This document shows, piece by piece, positions 31,950-41,033 of a stretch of 44,314 bases of DNA (positions within the stretch are counted from its first letter, which is position 1; each line of letters opens with the position of its first letter). Below the pieces are notes generated by a model, which was given only the letters and a program-made list of their open reading frames with translations, was not told where the DNA came from and searched no databases. Both the position numbers and the translations under genes were made by a program. The stretch lies in contig DWWQ01000015.1 in the NCBI GenBank assembly GCA_019119615.1, forward strand, positions 1 through 44,314. The letters are read 5' to 3'. The stretch is from Candidatus Alistipes stercoravium (lineage in GTDB: Bacteria > Bacteroidota > Bacteroidia > Bacteroidales > Rikenellaceae).

Positions 31950-32711
31950 ATGATCCGACACACGCTGCTTCTCGCCACCCTGCTCGCGGCAGGCCTCCAT
32001 GCCGCCGCCCAACCCCGCGTCATCGCCCACCGCGGATACTGGACCGCCCCCGGATCGGCCCAGAACTCGATCGCCTCGTTCACCAAGGCCGATTCGATCG
32101 GCGTATACGGGTCGGAGATGGACGTGTGGCTGACCGGCGACGACCGTCTGGTGGTCAATCACGACCAGACGATCCGCGGCGTCAGCATCGACATGGCCCG
32201 CGACAAGGCGCGCCTTATCACACAGGTCGTCCTGCCGAACGGCGAGCGGATCCCGACACTCGACGCCTATCTGAAATGCGCCGCTGCACACCCGGCAACC
32301 CGCCTGATTCTTGAACTGAAGACACTGTCCTATCCCCGTGAGGATATTGCGGTACGCAAAGTCGTACAACGCCTGAAGCGGTACGGACTGCTCGAGCGCA
32401 CCGACTTCATCTCTTTCTCGCTCAACGCCTGCATCGAGTTCCGCAAACGCCTGCCCGAAGCACGCATCTACTACCTGGCCGGGGATCTCTCGCCGCAGAG
32501 CATCCGGCGCATCGGCCTTACGGGAATCGACTACGCCGCAGAGGTTCTCCACCAGCATCCCGAATGGGTCGCCCAGGCCCATGACCTGGGGCTCGAGGTC
32601 AATGTCTGGACGGTGGATTCGGAGGAGGAGATGCGCCATTTCATCGATTTAGGCGTGGATTACATCACCACCGACTATCCCGAACGGCTGCAGGCCCTGC
32701 TTGCCGAGTAG
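31950..32711 (+). CDS. Glycerophosphodiester phosphodiesterase
   Basis: This enzyme splits glycerophosphodiesters, such as deacylated phospholipid headgroups, into glycerol-3-phosphate and an alcohol. The 253-residue TIM barrel has a signal peptide (cut near AAAQ at 21) so it acts in the periplasm. The catalytic HR motif is AHRGYW (His27, Arg28). The metal ligands are Glu56 and Asp58 in GSEMDVWLT and the second histidine is His71 in VVNHDQT. DYITTDYPERL closes the barrel. A DeoR/GlpR-type regulator and a GlpT transporter lie next to it, so the three form a glycerol-3-phosphate supply module. Confidence 0.94.
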   Translation: MIRHTLLLATLLAAGLHAAAQPRVIAHRGYWTAPGSAQNSIASFTKADSIGVYGSEMDVWLTGDDRLVVNHDQTIRGVSIDMARDKARLITQVVLPNGERIPTLDAYLKCAAAHPATRLILELKTLSYPREDIAVRKVVQRLKRYGLLERTDFISFSLNACIEFRKRLPEARIYYLAGDLSPQSIRRIGLTGIDYAAEVLHQHPEWVAQAHDLGLEVNVWTVDSEEEMRHFIDLGVDYITTDYPERLQALLAE

Positions 32712-32727
32712 TTCCGACGCATCAAGA

Positions 32728-32764
32728 CGAGGCGGCGTACAGGGAACACCCGTACGCCGCCTCG
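32728..32764. terminator. Hairpin between converging glycerophosphodiesterase and DeoR genes
   Basis: CGAGGCGGCGTAC (32728-32740) pairs perfectly with GTACGCCGCCTCG (32752-32764); an inner GGG/CCC extends it past one bulged A. The T-run after it is short (CCTTTC), so ending by stem strength is likely but not certain. Confidence 0.7.
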
Positions 32765-32782
32765 CCTTTCAGGGACGCCGTC

Positions 32783-33577
32783 TCAAAGATCGACGACCGT
32801 AACCTCGATGCCCCGCTCGCGCAGCCGCTCCAGATAGAGCGGCTGGATATTACTGTCGGTGATGATCCGGTCCACGGACTCCAGATCGCAGATCTTGCTG
32901 AATCCCCGGCGGCCGAACTTCGAACTGTCGGCAAGCACCACGACCTTCTGCGCCGCCTCGATCATTGCCCGGTTGAGCGACGCCTCGAGCATGTTGGTCG
33001 TCGTCAGACCGAATTCGGGATCGACGCCGTCCACGCCGATGAAAAGTTTGCTGCAGTTGAAATTGCGCAGCATCTGCTCGGCAAAGGGGCCCACGACGGA
33101 CACTGAACTGGTACGCGTAATGCCACCCAGCTGGATCACGTCGATATCGGGATCCTGCGAAAGGATCTGCGTTACGGGAACCGCGGCCGTGATGACCGTG
33201 AGTCGTCCTTCGGGCTTGATCTCCCTGGCCAGGAAGGCCATCGTCGTTCCCGAAGCGATGATGATCGAGTCGTTCTGCGCGATGAGGGCCGCCGCAGCCG
33301 CACCGATCGCCTGCTTCTCGACCACATTTTTCTTCTCCTTCTCATTCACATGGCGGTCGCTGATATAGGGGCTGATCAGGATGGCGCTGCCATGCGTGCG
33401 GTAGAGTTTTTTCTGCTGCTCAAGATACGAGAGGTCCTTGCGGATGGTTACTTCCGAAACCCGGAACCGCTCGGAAAGCTGTGCCACGGAGATCGACCCG
33501 CTCTGCTGCAACAGCGCAAGAATCCGGCTGTGCCGTTCGGGAAGGCTCAAATTGGGTTCTTCGTCCGTTCTACTCAT
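32783..33577 (-). CDS. DeoR/GlpR family transcriptional regulator
   Basis: This is a 264-residue repressor-type protein. The N-terminal helix-turn-helix (about 14-60) reads RHSRILALLQQSGSISVAQL and FRVSEVTIRKDLSYLEQQ, followed by LYRTHGSAIL. The sugar-phosphate-binding domain has IIASGTTMAFLAREI, IDVIQLGGITRTSSVSVVG and KLFIGVDGVDPEFGLTTTN, then VVLADSSKFGRRGF, all typical of the DeoR C-domain. Between a glycerophosphodiesterase and GlpT, it probably senses glycerol-3-phosphate as GlpR does (inference). It is divergent from glpT with 266 bp between. Confidence 0.93.
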   Translation of the reverse strand: MSRTDEEPNLSLPERHSRILALLQQSGSISVAQLSERFRVSEVTIRKDLSYLEQQKKLYRTHGSAILISPYISDRHVNEKEKKNVVEKQAIGAAAAALIAQNDSIIIASGTTMAFLAREIKPEGRLTVITAAVPVTQILSQDPDIDVIQLGGITRTSSVSVVGPFAEQMLRNFNCSKLFIGVDGVDPEFGLTTTNMLEASLNRAMIEAAQKVVVLADSSKFGRRGFSKICDLESVDRIITDSNIQPLYLERLRERGIEVTVVDL

Positions 33578-33742
33578 AATACGGTATGGTTGGTATGATA
33601 TATCGAATGAATATGCAATTTAGAAAAAAATATCGGAATAACAATATCTCTTCCCCCACAAAATGCAGAATCCCCTCTTCCCGAAGCCCGTTTTTTTGCC
33701 GAAGTGCGGAACTCAACGCTTTGAAATCCGGGGAAACATTGC

Positions 33743-33753
33743 TATTTTTACAT
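33743..33753 (+). promoter_or_regulatory. Second TATTTTTACAT element upstream of glpT
   Basis: This is identical to the element at 31922-31932. It lies 90 bp before the glpT ATG and is the best promoter candidate for it. The rest of 33578-33843 is AT-rich near the DeoR start and shows no clear palindrome. Confidence 0.35.
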
Positions 33754-33843
33754 TCGGATCGGGGTGCCGCAAACTCCGGGATCGGGCGTTTCACAAAAAA
33801 TGAGCGCCCGCCGGACAGGAAAGCACCTCCAAAACAGGCTCAC

Positions 33844-35181
33844 ATGTGGAATCCGCTCCAACCTCCCGCCCATAAGACCCAACTCCCTGCCGGGCAGGTG
33901 GACCGCCGCTACCGGCAGCTCCGCTGGCAGGTCTTCGCCGGCATCTTCATCGGATACGCCGGTTATTACCTCGTGCGTAAGAACTTCACGCTCGCCATGC
34001 CGCATCTGATCGAACAGGGCTTCAACAAGGGCGACCTCGGCATAGCCCTCTCGGCCAACGCCATCGCCTACGGGCTCTCGAAATTCCTCATGGGCGGCAT
34101 CTCCGACCGCAGCAACGCCCGGGTCTTTCTGCCCCTGGGCCTCGTGCTGTCAGCCGTGGCGACCATGCTGCTCGGCACCCGCGCCGGCATCTCGTCGATC
34201 GTCATGATGTTCTGCCTGCAGTTTCTCATCGGCTGGTTCCAGGGAATGGGATGGCCCCCGTGCGGCCGTGTCATGACGCACTGGTTTTCCCAGCGGGAAC
34301 GGGGCACGAAGATGTCCGTATGGAATGTCGCCCACAATGTCGGCGGCGGGCTGATCGGCCCGATGGCCGCATACGGGATCCTCTGGTTCGGAACGTGGCA
34401 GGCGGGGACCTTCTGGTTTCCGGCCTGGACGGCCGTGGCTATCGCCGGCATCGCCTACCTACTGATCCGCGACACGCCGCAGTCCGAGGGGCTCCCGCCG
34501 ATCGAGCGCTGGCGCAACGACTATCCGAAAAACTACGACGCCCGATCTGAAAAGGAGCTCACGACCCGGGAAATCTTCTTCCGCTATGTGCTCAACAACC
34601 GGATTCTCTGGTATGTGGCCGCGGCCAACGCCTTCGTCTATCTGGTCCGCTACGGCGTGCTGGACTGGGCGCCCACCTACCTGAAGGATATCAAAGGATA
34701 CGACATCCGCGACGTGGGCTGGGCCTACTCGGCCTACGAATGGGCCGCCATTCCGGGCACGATTCTTTGCGGATGGCTGTCGGACCGGATTTTCAAGGGA
34801 CGGCGCGCCCTGACGATCATGATCTACATGGCCCTCGTGGCCCTCTTCGTATGCATCTACTGGAAAAACATGGGGAGCATGCTGCTCGACAACGTCGCGC
34901 TGATCGCCATCGGGTTCCTGATCTACGGCCCCGTCATGCTGATCGGCGTGCAGGCCCTCGACCTGGCCCCCAAGAAGGCTGCCGGGACCGCTGCGGGTCT
35001 CACCGGGTTCTTCGGATACTTCTTCGGCACGGCCCTGCTGGCCAATATCGCCATGGGCGCCCTTGTCGAGCACCTCGGATGGGACTGGGGCTTCGCCCTG
35101 CTGCTCGCGGCCTGCGGGCTCTCGATTCTGCTTATCGGATGCACCTACCGGGCCGAAAAGGCACTCTTCGAAGAGCGCTGA
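33844..35181 (+). CDS. glpT: Glycerol-3-phosphate transporter of the MFS (OPA family)
   Basis: GlpT exchanges glycerol-3-phosphate for phosphate across the inner membrane. With the ATG at 33844 the protein has 445 residues, close to the 452 of E. coli GlpT, and 12 likely membrane helices. The substrate-binding Arg45 falls at the same number (YYLVRKNFTLAMPHL). Strong matches include KFLMGGISDRSNARVFLPLG, FQGMGWPPCGRVMTHWFSQ, VWNVAHNVGGGLIGP, VRYGVLDWAPTYLKD (second arginine) and GPVMLIGVQALDLAPKKAAG. An in-frame reading from 33586 would add 86 residues unlike any GlpT and is rejected. It is closed by a terminator inside the opposite gene. Confidence 0.94.
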   Translation: MWNPLQPPAHKTQLPAGQVDRRYRQLRWQVFAGIFIGYAGYYLVRKNFTLAMPHLIEQGFNKGDLGIALSANAIAYGLSKFLMGGISDRSNARVFLPLGLVLSAVATMLLGTRAGISSIVMMFCLQFLIGWFQGMGWPPCGRVMTHWFSQRERGTKMSVWNVAHNVGGGLIGPMAAYGILWFGTWQAGTFWFPAWTAVAIAGIAYLLIRDTPQSEGLPPIERWRNDYPKNYDARSEKELTTREIFFRYVLNNRILWYVAAANAFVYLVRYGVLDWAPTYLKDIKGYDIRDVGWAYSAYEWAAIPGTILCGWLSDRIFKGRRALTIMIYMALVALFVCIYWKNMGSMLLDNVALIAIGFLIYGPVMLIGVQALDLAPKKAAGTAAGLTGFFGYFFGTALLANIAMGALVEHLGWDWGFALLLAACGLSILLIGCTYRAEKALFEER

Positions 35182-35190
35182 CGCCGCCCC

Positions 35191-35766
35191 TCAACGGATC
35201 GCATAGGCCCTCAACTCCCGGTTGAGGGCTTTTTCACGTCCACCGGTCAGCCGGTCCACCAGCGCATGGAAACGCGGCGAATGGTTGTGATGCACCGTAT
35301 GGCAGAGTTCGTGGATAATCACATAGTCGCGCAGGTGCTCGGGGAGGGTCATCAGAAACAGGCTCAACGAGATATGGTTCTGTCCCGAGCAACTCCCCCA
35401 CTTCGTGCGCGAGGCGCGGATCGAGAGTTTCGCATAGCGGAGTCCCGTTGCCGCCGACAGCCGGGCAATCCGCCCCGGAAGGTCGGCCTTCGCGGCTCGA
35501 CGCAATGCCTCGATGCGCTCACGCTGCTCCCCGGACGGCAGCTGCGGCGGCAGGGCCGCCCGCTTGCGGGCCATGCGCTCGCGCGAAGCTTCGATCCACG
35601 CGCGTTTCTCCTCCAGAAAGGCCAAAGCCCGCCGTTGCGACACGCCGACGGGAAAGGTCAGCCGTACCTCGCCCGAGACCCGCACCGAGATCGACACACG
35701 CCGCGCCCGCGCGCTTTGCACGAGGAGTACCTCGCCCAGAAGAGGATGGGAAAAGGTTGCCGTCAT
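35191..35766 (-). CDS. YgjP/SprT-like zinc metallopeptidase domain protein
   Basis: This is a 191-residue protein with the zinc motif VIIHELCHTVHHNHSPRFH (HExxH, third ligand nearby) of the YgjP/M48-like group. The preceding TKWGSCSGQNHISLSLFLM is the other family hallmark. It is probably a cytoplasmic metalloprotein of unknown substrate. The ATG at 35766 makes a 4-base ATGA overlap with the DUF4153 stop codon; a GTG at 35775 is a possible earlier start. The 3' coding end holds the glpT terminator on the other strand. Confidence 0.88.
   Translation of the reverse strand: MTATFSHPLLGEVLLVQSARARRVSISVRVSGEVRLTFPVGVSQRRALAFLEEKRAWIEASRERMARKRAALPPQLPSGEQRERIEALRRAAKADLPGRIARLSAATGLRYAKLSIRASRTKWGSCSGQNHISLSLFLMTLPEHLRDYVIIHELCHTVHHNHSPRFHALVDRLTGGREKALNRELRAYAIR
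35207..35234 (+). terminator. glpT terminator inside the opposite coding region
   Basis: GCCCTCAAC (35207-35215) pairs perfectly with GTTGAGGGC (35221-35229) around TCCCG, followed by TTTTTC. It lies 26 bp past the glpT stop, within the last codons of the minus-strand YgjP-like gene. Confidence 0.85.
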
Positions 35767-37472
35767 CGCAGCCACACCGAATGGATTTGCTCCGTATAGA
35801 GCCTATCGACCGAATCCCGGTGCTCGATAACCATTTGCTGGAAAAGAATCCGACAGCGGTCGTCGCGGTAATCCAGCAGTTGCAACGCCTGTTCCGGGGC
35901 GGGCTCCACGCCCTGCGCCGGATCGAAACCGCTCCTTGCACACTGCGTTTTCAACAACTCCGCACCCGTAATCTCCAACAAGGGATGCGGCTCGCCGAGC
36001 CAGATACGCAGCGTATCGTTTTCAAACGTATAACCGCCCGCATCATACGAAGAGAGGTTCACATAACAACGGGAATACCCCTCGGGATCGATGCAGACCT
36101 GTGCCGGCATCTCAATCCATAACTGAACCCGGTCGATCTCCGACTGATAACCCCACCGCACATAATCACGCATCTGCGCGGGGAGGAGGTCCGCCAACTC
36201 GTTCGACTCCGCCATTCCGAAGCGGGCGATGGCTGCGCTGTCGCGTTCGAGATACTCCAGCGCCTCATAAAGCTCGCGATAATCCTCCCGGTGCACCGTA
36301 TCGGCCAAACGGACCGGGGCATGTAACAAACGGCCCTCCGCATCGAGACATCCGAGGCGTGCGGCGATCCGCTCGACACGACGGGCCTGCGAGCGCAGGG
36401 CTACTCGTTCGGGTTCCAGAGCGGGAATATAGGCCACAGCGGAGAAGACGACCCATGCTGCCAGCACCACATGGAGATAACGGCCCGCACGGCGTGAAAG
36501 GAAGAGACAGACGCAGAGGGTCATCACGCCACCGCAGATCAACAGGTAGATGCGCGGCTCGGTCAGACCGTACTCACCGACACGACGCACAACGCCGACC
36601 CAGAACAACGCCACGATCGGCAACGAAAGGAGGCTGAAACGATCGAAAAACCAGTTGAAGGCGGGTTTTTCGAGTTGCAGGCGGAGGGCTTTGACCATCA
36701 GGGCCGTCATCGTGAATCCGAACACGAGATAGGCCACGCCGCCGTCGGGCAGGCTCCAGGTAAGGAGAATCTTAAGCAGGTAGAGGTAGAGAAGGGCGGC
36801 ATAGACGATCACCGCAGGAGAGACGACCCAGTTCAGCAGCACCTCAAGCACGCGCGAGGAGCCGAAACGCGCCCCGTCCCAACGGTCGAGCATCATCATA
36901 AAGAGCATCGGAGCCGCGAAAAGCTGCATCACGCAGAAGAGATCGGCCGAAAGGCGTACGACCCACCGGGCCTCGGCAAATCCGAAGATATAGGCTGCCG
37001 ACCAGAGCGTCGCCTCAAAGAGTCCGTAGGCGACATAGGCGAAGAGCATGGCCAGCACGGCCGAACGCAGGTAGACCAGGGCGTCGGCCACGAAACGCTC
37101 GTTCGCCACGGCCCTGCGGCAGGCCAGCAGGGCCAGCGGCGTGAGGATCGTGAAGGTGATGATGGCCTGCGTCGATTCGACCCATTCGGGCAGTCCTGTC
37201 CAAAGGAAGAGCGGCACCAGGGGCGTCCACGCCACCCAGTAGATACGCCTCCAGACACTGCACCCGGCCAGACGATTGACGACAAGCAGCAACAGGGCGC
37301 CCCACCCCAGCACCAGCAGCCGCGGGCCATTGGGTTCCTTGTCGATTTCCAGACAGACAATCAGCGTTACGGTCAGGGCCAGCAACAGCAGCAGTTCCAG
37401 CGGATGGCGGCATACGACGGTCAGAAACTCCTTCCGGAACTCCGCAAACCGCTCGCGAAGATTCCACTTCAT
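35763..37472 (-). CDS. DUF4153 domain multi-pass membrane protein
   Basis: This is a 569-residue protein. Residues about 20-385 hold around ten to twelve hydrophobic helices (LELLLLLALTVTLIVCLEI, LGWGALLLLVVNRLAGC, ALLYLYLLKILLTWSL, LPIVALFWVGVVRRVGEYG). The C-terminal 170 residues are soluble and rich in charged residues (DYRELYEALEYLERDSAAI, CYVNLSSYDAGGYTFEND). The pattern fits DUF4153 proteins of Bacteroidota; the function is unknown. The ATG at 37472 is preferred over a longer reading because it leads directly into the first charged helix. It lies 37 bp after rlmB and overlaps the YgjP gene, so the three are one transcript. Confidence 0.8.
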   Translation of the reverse strand: MKWNLRERFAEFRKEFLTVVCRHPLELLLLLALTVTLIVCLEIDKEPNGPRLLVLGWGALLLLVVNRLAGCSVWRRIYWVAWTPLVPLFLWTGLPEWVESTQAIITFTILTPLALLACRRAVANERFVADALVYLRSAVLAMLFAYVAYGLFEATLWSAAYIFGFAEARWVVRLSADLFCVMQLFAAPMLFMMMLDRWDGARFGSSRVLEVLLNWVVSPAVIVYAALLYLYLLKILLTWSLPDGGVAYLVFGFTMTALMVKALRLQLEKPAFNWFFDRFSLLSLPIVALFWVGVVRRVGEYGLTEPRIYLLICGGVMTLCVCLFLSRRAGRYLHVVLAAWVVFSAVAYIPALEPERVALRSQARRVERIAARLGCLDAEGRLLHAPVRLADTVHREDYRELYEALEYLERDSAAIARFGMAESNELADLLPAQMRDYVRWGYQSEIDRVQLWIEMPAQVCIDPEGYSRCYVNLSSYDAGGYTFENDTLRIWLGEPHPLLEITGAELLKTQCARSGFDPAQGVEPAPEQALQLLDYRDDRCRILFQQMVIEHRDSVDRLYTEQIHSVWLR

Positions 37473-37509
37473 GGCAGCAATAATTCGGAAAAGGTGAAAA
37501 CTGCAGCGC

Positions 37510-38244
37510 CTACTCACCGATACGCTGGCGCACAACCTCGAAGAGCATCACGGCCGCTGCAGCCGAGACGTTGAGCGACTCGATATGGCCGATCATCGGG
37601 ATGGCCAGCTGCTCGTCGCAGAGCTTGAGCACCTCGCGCGAGATGCCCGTATCCTCGGCCCCCATAACAAGGACCGTCGGACGGCGGAAATCGGCATCGT
37701 AGAGCAGTTTGCGGCTCTTCTCCGTAGCGGCGACCACCTGGAAACCCTCCGTCTGCAGCTGCTTGAGCGTGTTGCGGACCGAACCCACTCGGCAGACGGG
37801 GATCGTCGTCAGCGCCCCGGCCGACGAACGGATCGCCTCGGCATTGACCGGTGCGGAGTTCTTGAGCGGCGTAATCAGTCCGTGCGCCCCGGCACACTCG
37901 GCCGAACGGGCAATGGCGCCGAAGTTGCGTACGTCGGTAACACCGTCGAAGAGGACAATGAGCGGCGTCTCATCCTCGGGGACCCGCTCCAGAATATCCG
38001 AAAGCTCCACATAGGCGATGGCTGCCATCTGCGCCACGACACCCTGATGGTTGCCGCGCACGAGGCGGTTGAGTTTCTCGACGGGCACCTCCTGCCAGCG
38101 CAGCCGGTGCCGCACGCAGAGGTCCTTCAACTCCTGCATCAACGTTCCCTCGGCCCCCTTGCGGATGTAGAGCCGCTCGATCTGCTTCCCGGCCTCGATG
38201 GCCTCGGCCACGGGACGAATCCCGAATACAAGGTTATTCTCCAT
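37510..38244 (-). CDS. rlmB: 23S rRNA (guanosine-2'-O)-methyltransferase, RlmB type
   Basis: This SPOUT methyltransferase is expected to modify a guanosine 2'-OH in the 23S rRNA peptidyl transferase loop (G2251 in E. coli). The 244 residues match the family. The N-terminal substrate-binding domain begins ENNLVFGIRPVAEAIEAGK. The SpoU motifs are LFDGVTDVRNFGAIARSAE (1), VMGAEDTGISREVLKLCD (2) and IPMIGHIESLNVSAAAAVML (3), which form the trefoil knot and SAM site. The start at 38244 gives the standard N-terminus. It lies 53 bp after the ABC-F gene on the same strand. Confidence 0.94.
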   Translation of the reverse strand: MENNLVFGIRPVAEAIEAGKQIERLYIRKGAEGTLMQELKDLCVRHRLRWQEVPVEKLNRLVRGNHQGVVAQMAAIAYVELSDILERVPEDETPLIVLFDGVTDVRNFGAIARSAECAGAHGLITPLKNSAPVNAEAIRSSAGALTTIPVCRVGSVRNTLKQLQTEGFQVVAATEKSRKLLYDADFRRPTVLVMGAEDTGISREVLKLCDEQLAIPMIGHIESLNVSAAAAVMLFEVVRQRIGE

Positions 38245-38297
38245 AATTCTGCTTTTTTTGTCGTATCGGTTCGGCAGGTCCGCGGATCGGGCCCGGA

Positions 38298-40268
38298 TCA
38301 GGCGTTTTCGGTGATCTCCAGTTCGTAGGAGGCCTTCTCCCACTCGTGCATCTGATGGTCGTAGCGGGTCTTCAGGTCGTTATAGGCCTTGTAGTCGGCC
38401 TCGTTGTAGTCGGTGGCGGCAGCGAATTTCGCATCGTATGCGGCGATCTGCCGCTCGATGTCGGCCAGCTCCGCCTCGATCGTCTCCACGTTGCGGCGCA
38501 GCTTGCGCAGCAGCTTCTCCTGCTCCTTGCGCTGCTCGTAGGTGGCCTTGCCCGACGGGACCGGTTTCGGGGTTTCGACCGTTCCCGCACCTTTCGCCGG
38601 GCTCTTCGCCGCAGCGGCCTTCGGCGACGGGTCGCGCCGCTCGATCTCCTGCAGCGACTCCAGCTTGCGCTTCTCGAGGAAGTAGTAGATGCCGCCGAGG
38701 TACTCCTTCACCCCGCCGTCGCGGAACTCGTAGACCTTCTCGACCATGCCGTCGAGGAACTCGCGGTCGTGCGAGACGACGACCACCGTGCCGTCGTATT
38801 TCAGGATGGCGTTTTTGAGGATGTCCTTCGAACGCATGTCCATGTGGTTCGTCGGCTCGTCGAGCACCAGCAGGTTGCGCGGTTCGAGCATCATGCGGGC
38901 CATCGCCAGACGGGCCCGTTCGCCGCCCGAGAGCACCTTGACCTTCTTGTCGATGTCCTCGCCGCGGAAGAGGAACGCTCCGAGGATGTCGCGCAGCCGC
39001 GTGCGGATATCGCCCACGGCCACCCGGTCCAGCGTATCGTAGACCGTAAACTCGCCGTCCATCAGATCGTCCTGATTCTGGGCATAGTAGCCGATATTGA
39101 CATTCGCCCCGAGGCGGATCGAACCCTCGGTAGGCGTCAGCTGCCCCACGAGCATCCGCGCCAGCGTCGTCTTACCCTCGCCGTTGCGGCCCACGAAGGC
39201 GATGCGGTCGCCCTTCTCGATCGTGAAATTCGCGCCGCTGAAGACATGCTTCGCGCCGAACGACATGCCGGCCTCACGGATCTCCGCAACGATCTGGCCC
39301 GAGCGGGGCGCCGGCGGGAACTTGATGTTGAGCGTCGCGAGATCCTCCTCCTCGACCTCCAGCCGTTCGAGGCGCTCGAGCTGCTTGATGCGCGACTGCA
39401 CCTGGTTCGATTTCGTCGGCTTGTAACGGAACTTCTCGATGAACTCCTCGGTCTTCTCGATCATCCGCTGCTGGTTTTCGTAGGCGGCCAGCTGCTGGGC
39501 ACGGCGCTCGGCGCGCAGCACGACATATTTCGAGTAGGAGACCTTGTAGTCGGTGATCTTGCCCAGCGAGAGTTCGATCGTGCGGTTCGTTACGTTGTCC
39601 AGGAAGGCCCGGTCGTGCGAGATGAGCAGCACGGCACCGTTGTAGTTCTTCAGATACTCCTCGAGCCACTGGATCGACTCGATGTCGAGGTGGTTCGTAG
39701 GCTCGTCGAGCAGGAAGATCGAAGGGCGCCGCAACAGCAGCTTCGCCAGCTCGATGCGCATTCGCCAGCCGCCCGAAAACTCGCTCGTCGCACGGCCGAA
39801 ATCCTCGCGTTTGAAGCCCAGGCCGAGCAGCGTCTTTTCGATATCGGCATCGCGCGTCTCACCGCCGAGGATATGGTAATGGTCCTGAGCGTCGTTCAGG
39901 CGGTGCAGCAGCTGTTCGTATTCGGGACTTTCGTAATCGGTGCGCTCGGCGATCTCGCGCGTCAGATGCTCGATCTCCGCTTCGAGACGCAGCACCTCTT
40001 CGAAGGCCTTGGCCGTCTCCTCGACAAGGGTCGTCGTATCGGCCACGCGCATCGTCTGCGGCAGATAGCCGATCGTGCAGTCGCCGTTGAATGTTACGGC
40101 ACCCGAGGTGGGCTGCTGCTCGCCGGTGATGATGCGCAACAGCGTCGTCTTGCCCGCACCGTTCTTGCCGACCAGACCGATCCGGTCCTTCGGGTTGATC
40201 AGAAACGAAATATTGTCGAAGAGGGTCCAGCCCCCGTAGCTTACCGTAAGATTGTCGAGCGAAATCAT
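38298..40268 (-). CDS. ABC-F family ATPase (ribosome-associated)
   Basis: This is a 656-residue protein with two ATP-binding cassettes and no membrane segment. Cassette 1: Walker A GLVGKNGAGKTTLL (about 32-45), signature FSGGWRMRIELAKLL, Walker B IFLLDEPTNHLD. The linker between (about 245-300) is charged and contains RYKPTKSNQVQSRIKQLERL. Cassette 2: FVGRNGEGKTTLARM, LSGGERARLAMARMM and LLVLDEPTNHMD. The C-terminal 100 residues form a coiled coil (EKLLRKLRRNVETIEAELAD), as in Uup-type members. ABC-F proteins act on translating or stalled ribosomes; some give antibiotic resistance, but nothing here points to that. A TACCTTTG box on the minus strand (40337-40344) is its likely promoter. Confidence 0.93.
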   Translation of the reverse strand: MISLDNLTVSYGGWTLFDNISFLINPKDRIGLVGKNGAGKTTLLRIITGEQQPTSGAVTFNGDCTIGYLPQTMRVADTTTLVEETAKAFEEVLRLEAEIEHLTREIAERTDYESPEYEQLLHRLNDAQDHYHILGGETRDADIEKTLLGLGFKREDFGRATSEFSGGWRMRIELAKLLLRRPSIFLLDEPTNHLDIESIQWLEEYLKNYNGAVLLISHDRAFLDNVTNRTIELSLGKITDYKVSYSKYVVLRAERRAQQLAAYENQQRMIEKTEEFIEKFRYKPTKSNQVQSRIKQLERLERLEVEEEDLATLNIKFPPAPRSGQIVAEIREAGMSFGAKHVFSGANFTIEKGDRIAFVGRNGEGKTTLARMLVGQLTPTEGSIRLGANVNIGYYAQNQDDLMDGEFTVYDTLDRVAVGDIRTRLRDILGAFLFRGEDIDKKVKVLSGGERARLAMARMMLEPRNLLVLDEPTNHMDMRSKDILKNAILKYDGTVVVVSHDREFLDGMVEKVYEFRDGGVKEYLGGIYYFLEKRKLESLQEIERRDPSPKAAAAKSPAKGAGTVETPKPVPSGKATYEQRKEQEKLLRKLRRNVETIEAELADIERQIAAYDAKFAAATDYNEADYKAYNDLKTRYDHQMHEWEKASYELEITENA

Positions 40269-40368
40269 AGTACCTGTAACTCAATCTCCGTCGCGTGCGG
40301 ATGCCGCATGCGGGCCCGTTCCGGCGGAATGTGCCGCAAAGGTAATGATTTAATCCGAGAAATCGCGA

Positions 40369-41016
40369 TCAGGCCTCCAGCATCCTGCGGATCTCGGCCT
40401 CGGGGTCCGCGGCACCGAAGACGGCACTGCCGGCTACCAGGGCATCGGCGCCGGCATCGAACAGCTCGCGGGCGTTGCGTGCCGAGACACCGCCATCGAC
40501 CTCGATGACCGTCCGAAGCCCCTGCTCGCGGATCATCGCGCGCAACGCGCGGATCTTGTCGAGCGATCCGGGAATGAACGACTGCCCGCCGAAACCCGGC
40601 TCGACACTCATGACGAGCACCAGATCGACCTGCGGCAGCACCTCGCGCAACACCTCGACCGGCGTGGCGGGCTTGATCGAGATACCGATCTGCGCACCGG
40701 TCCCGCGGATCAGCCCGATGCATCCCGCAACATCTTTTGTGGCTTCGTAATGGAAGGTTACGATCCCGGCCCCCGCCTCGGCAAAGCGGGCGACGTAGCG
40801 CTCCGGCTCGACGATCATCAGATGCACGTCGAGGCACTTGTCCGTGGCCTTGCGGATCGCCTTCATCACGGGGAAGCCGAAGGAGATGTTCGGCACGAAC
40901 ACGCCGTCCATGACGTCGATATGGACCCATTCGGCGGCGCTGCGGTCCACCATCCGCGTATCGCGGTCTAGATGGCCGAAGTCGGCCGAAAGCATCGAAG
41001 GTGATAGGATTCTCAT
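40369..41016 (-). CDS. rpe: Ribulose-phosphate 3-epimerase
   Basis: Rpe interconverts ribulose-5-phosphate and xylulose-5-phosphate in the pentose phosphate pathway. The 215-residue TIM barrel carries SPSMLSADFGHL, the metal and acid-base residues His32 and Asp34 in WVHIDVMDGVFVPN, His65 in DVHLMI, the loop MSVEPGFGGQSFIP, and Asp174 in IEVDGGVS. All catalytic residues are present. The start at 41016 gives the standard N-terminus; an upstream extension would run into the permease gene in another frame. It lies 17 bp after the ABC permease gene on the same strand, probably by read-through. Confidence 0.96.
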   Translation of the reverse strand: MRILSPSMLSADFGHLDRDTRMVDRSAAEWVHIDVMDGVFVPNISFGFPVMKAIRKATDKCLDVHLMIVEPERYVARFAEAGAGIVTFHYEATKDVAGCIGLIRGTGAQIGISIKPATPVEVLREVLPQVDLVLVMSVEPGFGGQSFIPGSLDKIRALRAMIREQGLRTVIEVDGGVSARNARELFDAGADALVAGSAVFGAADPEAEIRRMLEA

Positions 41017-41033
41017 AACTGTAAGGTTTGATG

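Noticed and set aside
33586..33843. N-terminal extension of glpT
   Set aside because: The added 86 residues run through an AT-rich intergenic region with the promoter candidate and are unlike GlpT, while the ATG at 33844 places Arg45 exactly as in E. coli.
38346..40508. 720-residue plus-strand open frame opposite the ABC-F gene
   Set aside because: It is antisense shadow; the ABC-F frame has all ATPase motifs on the minus strand.
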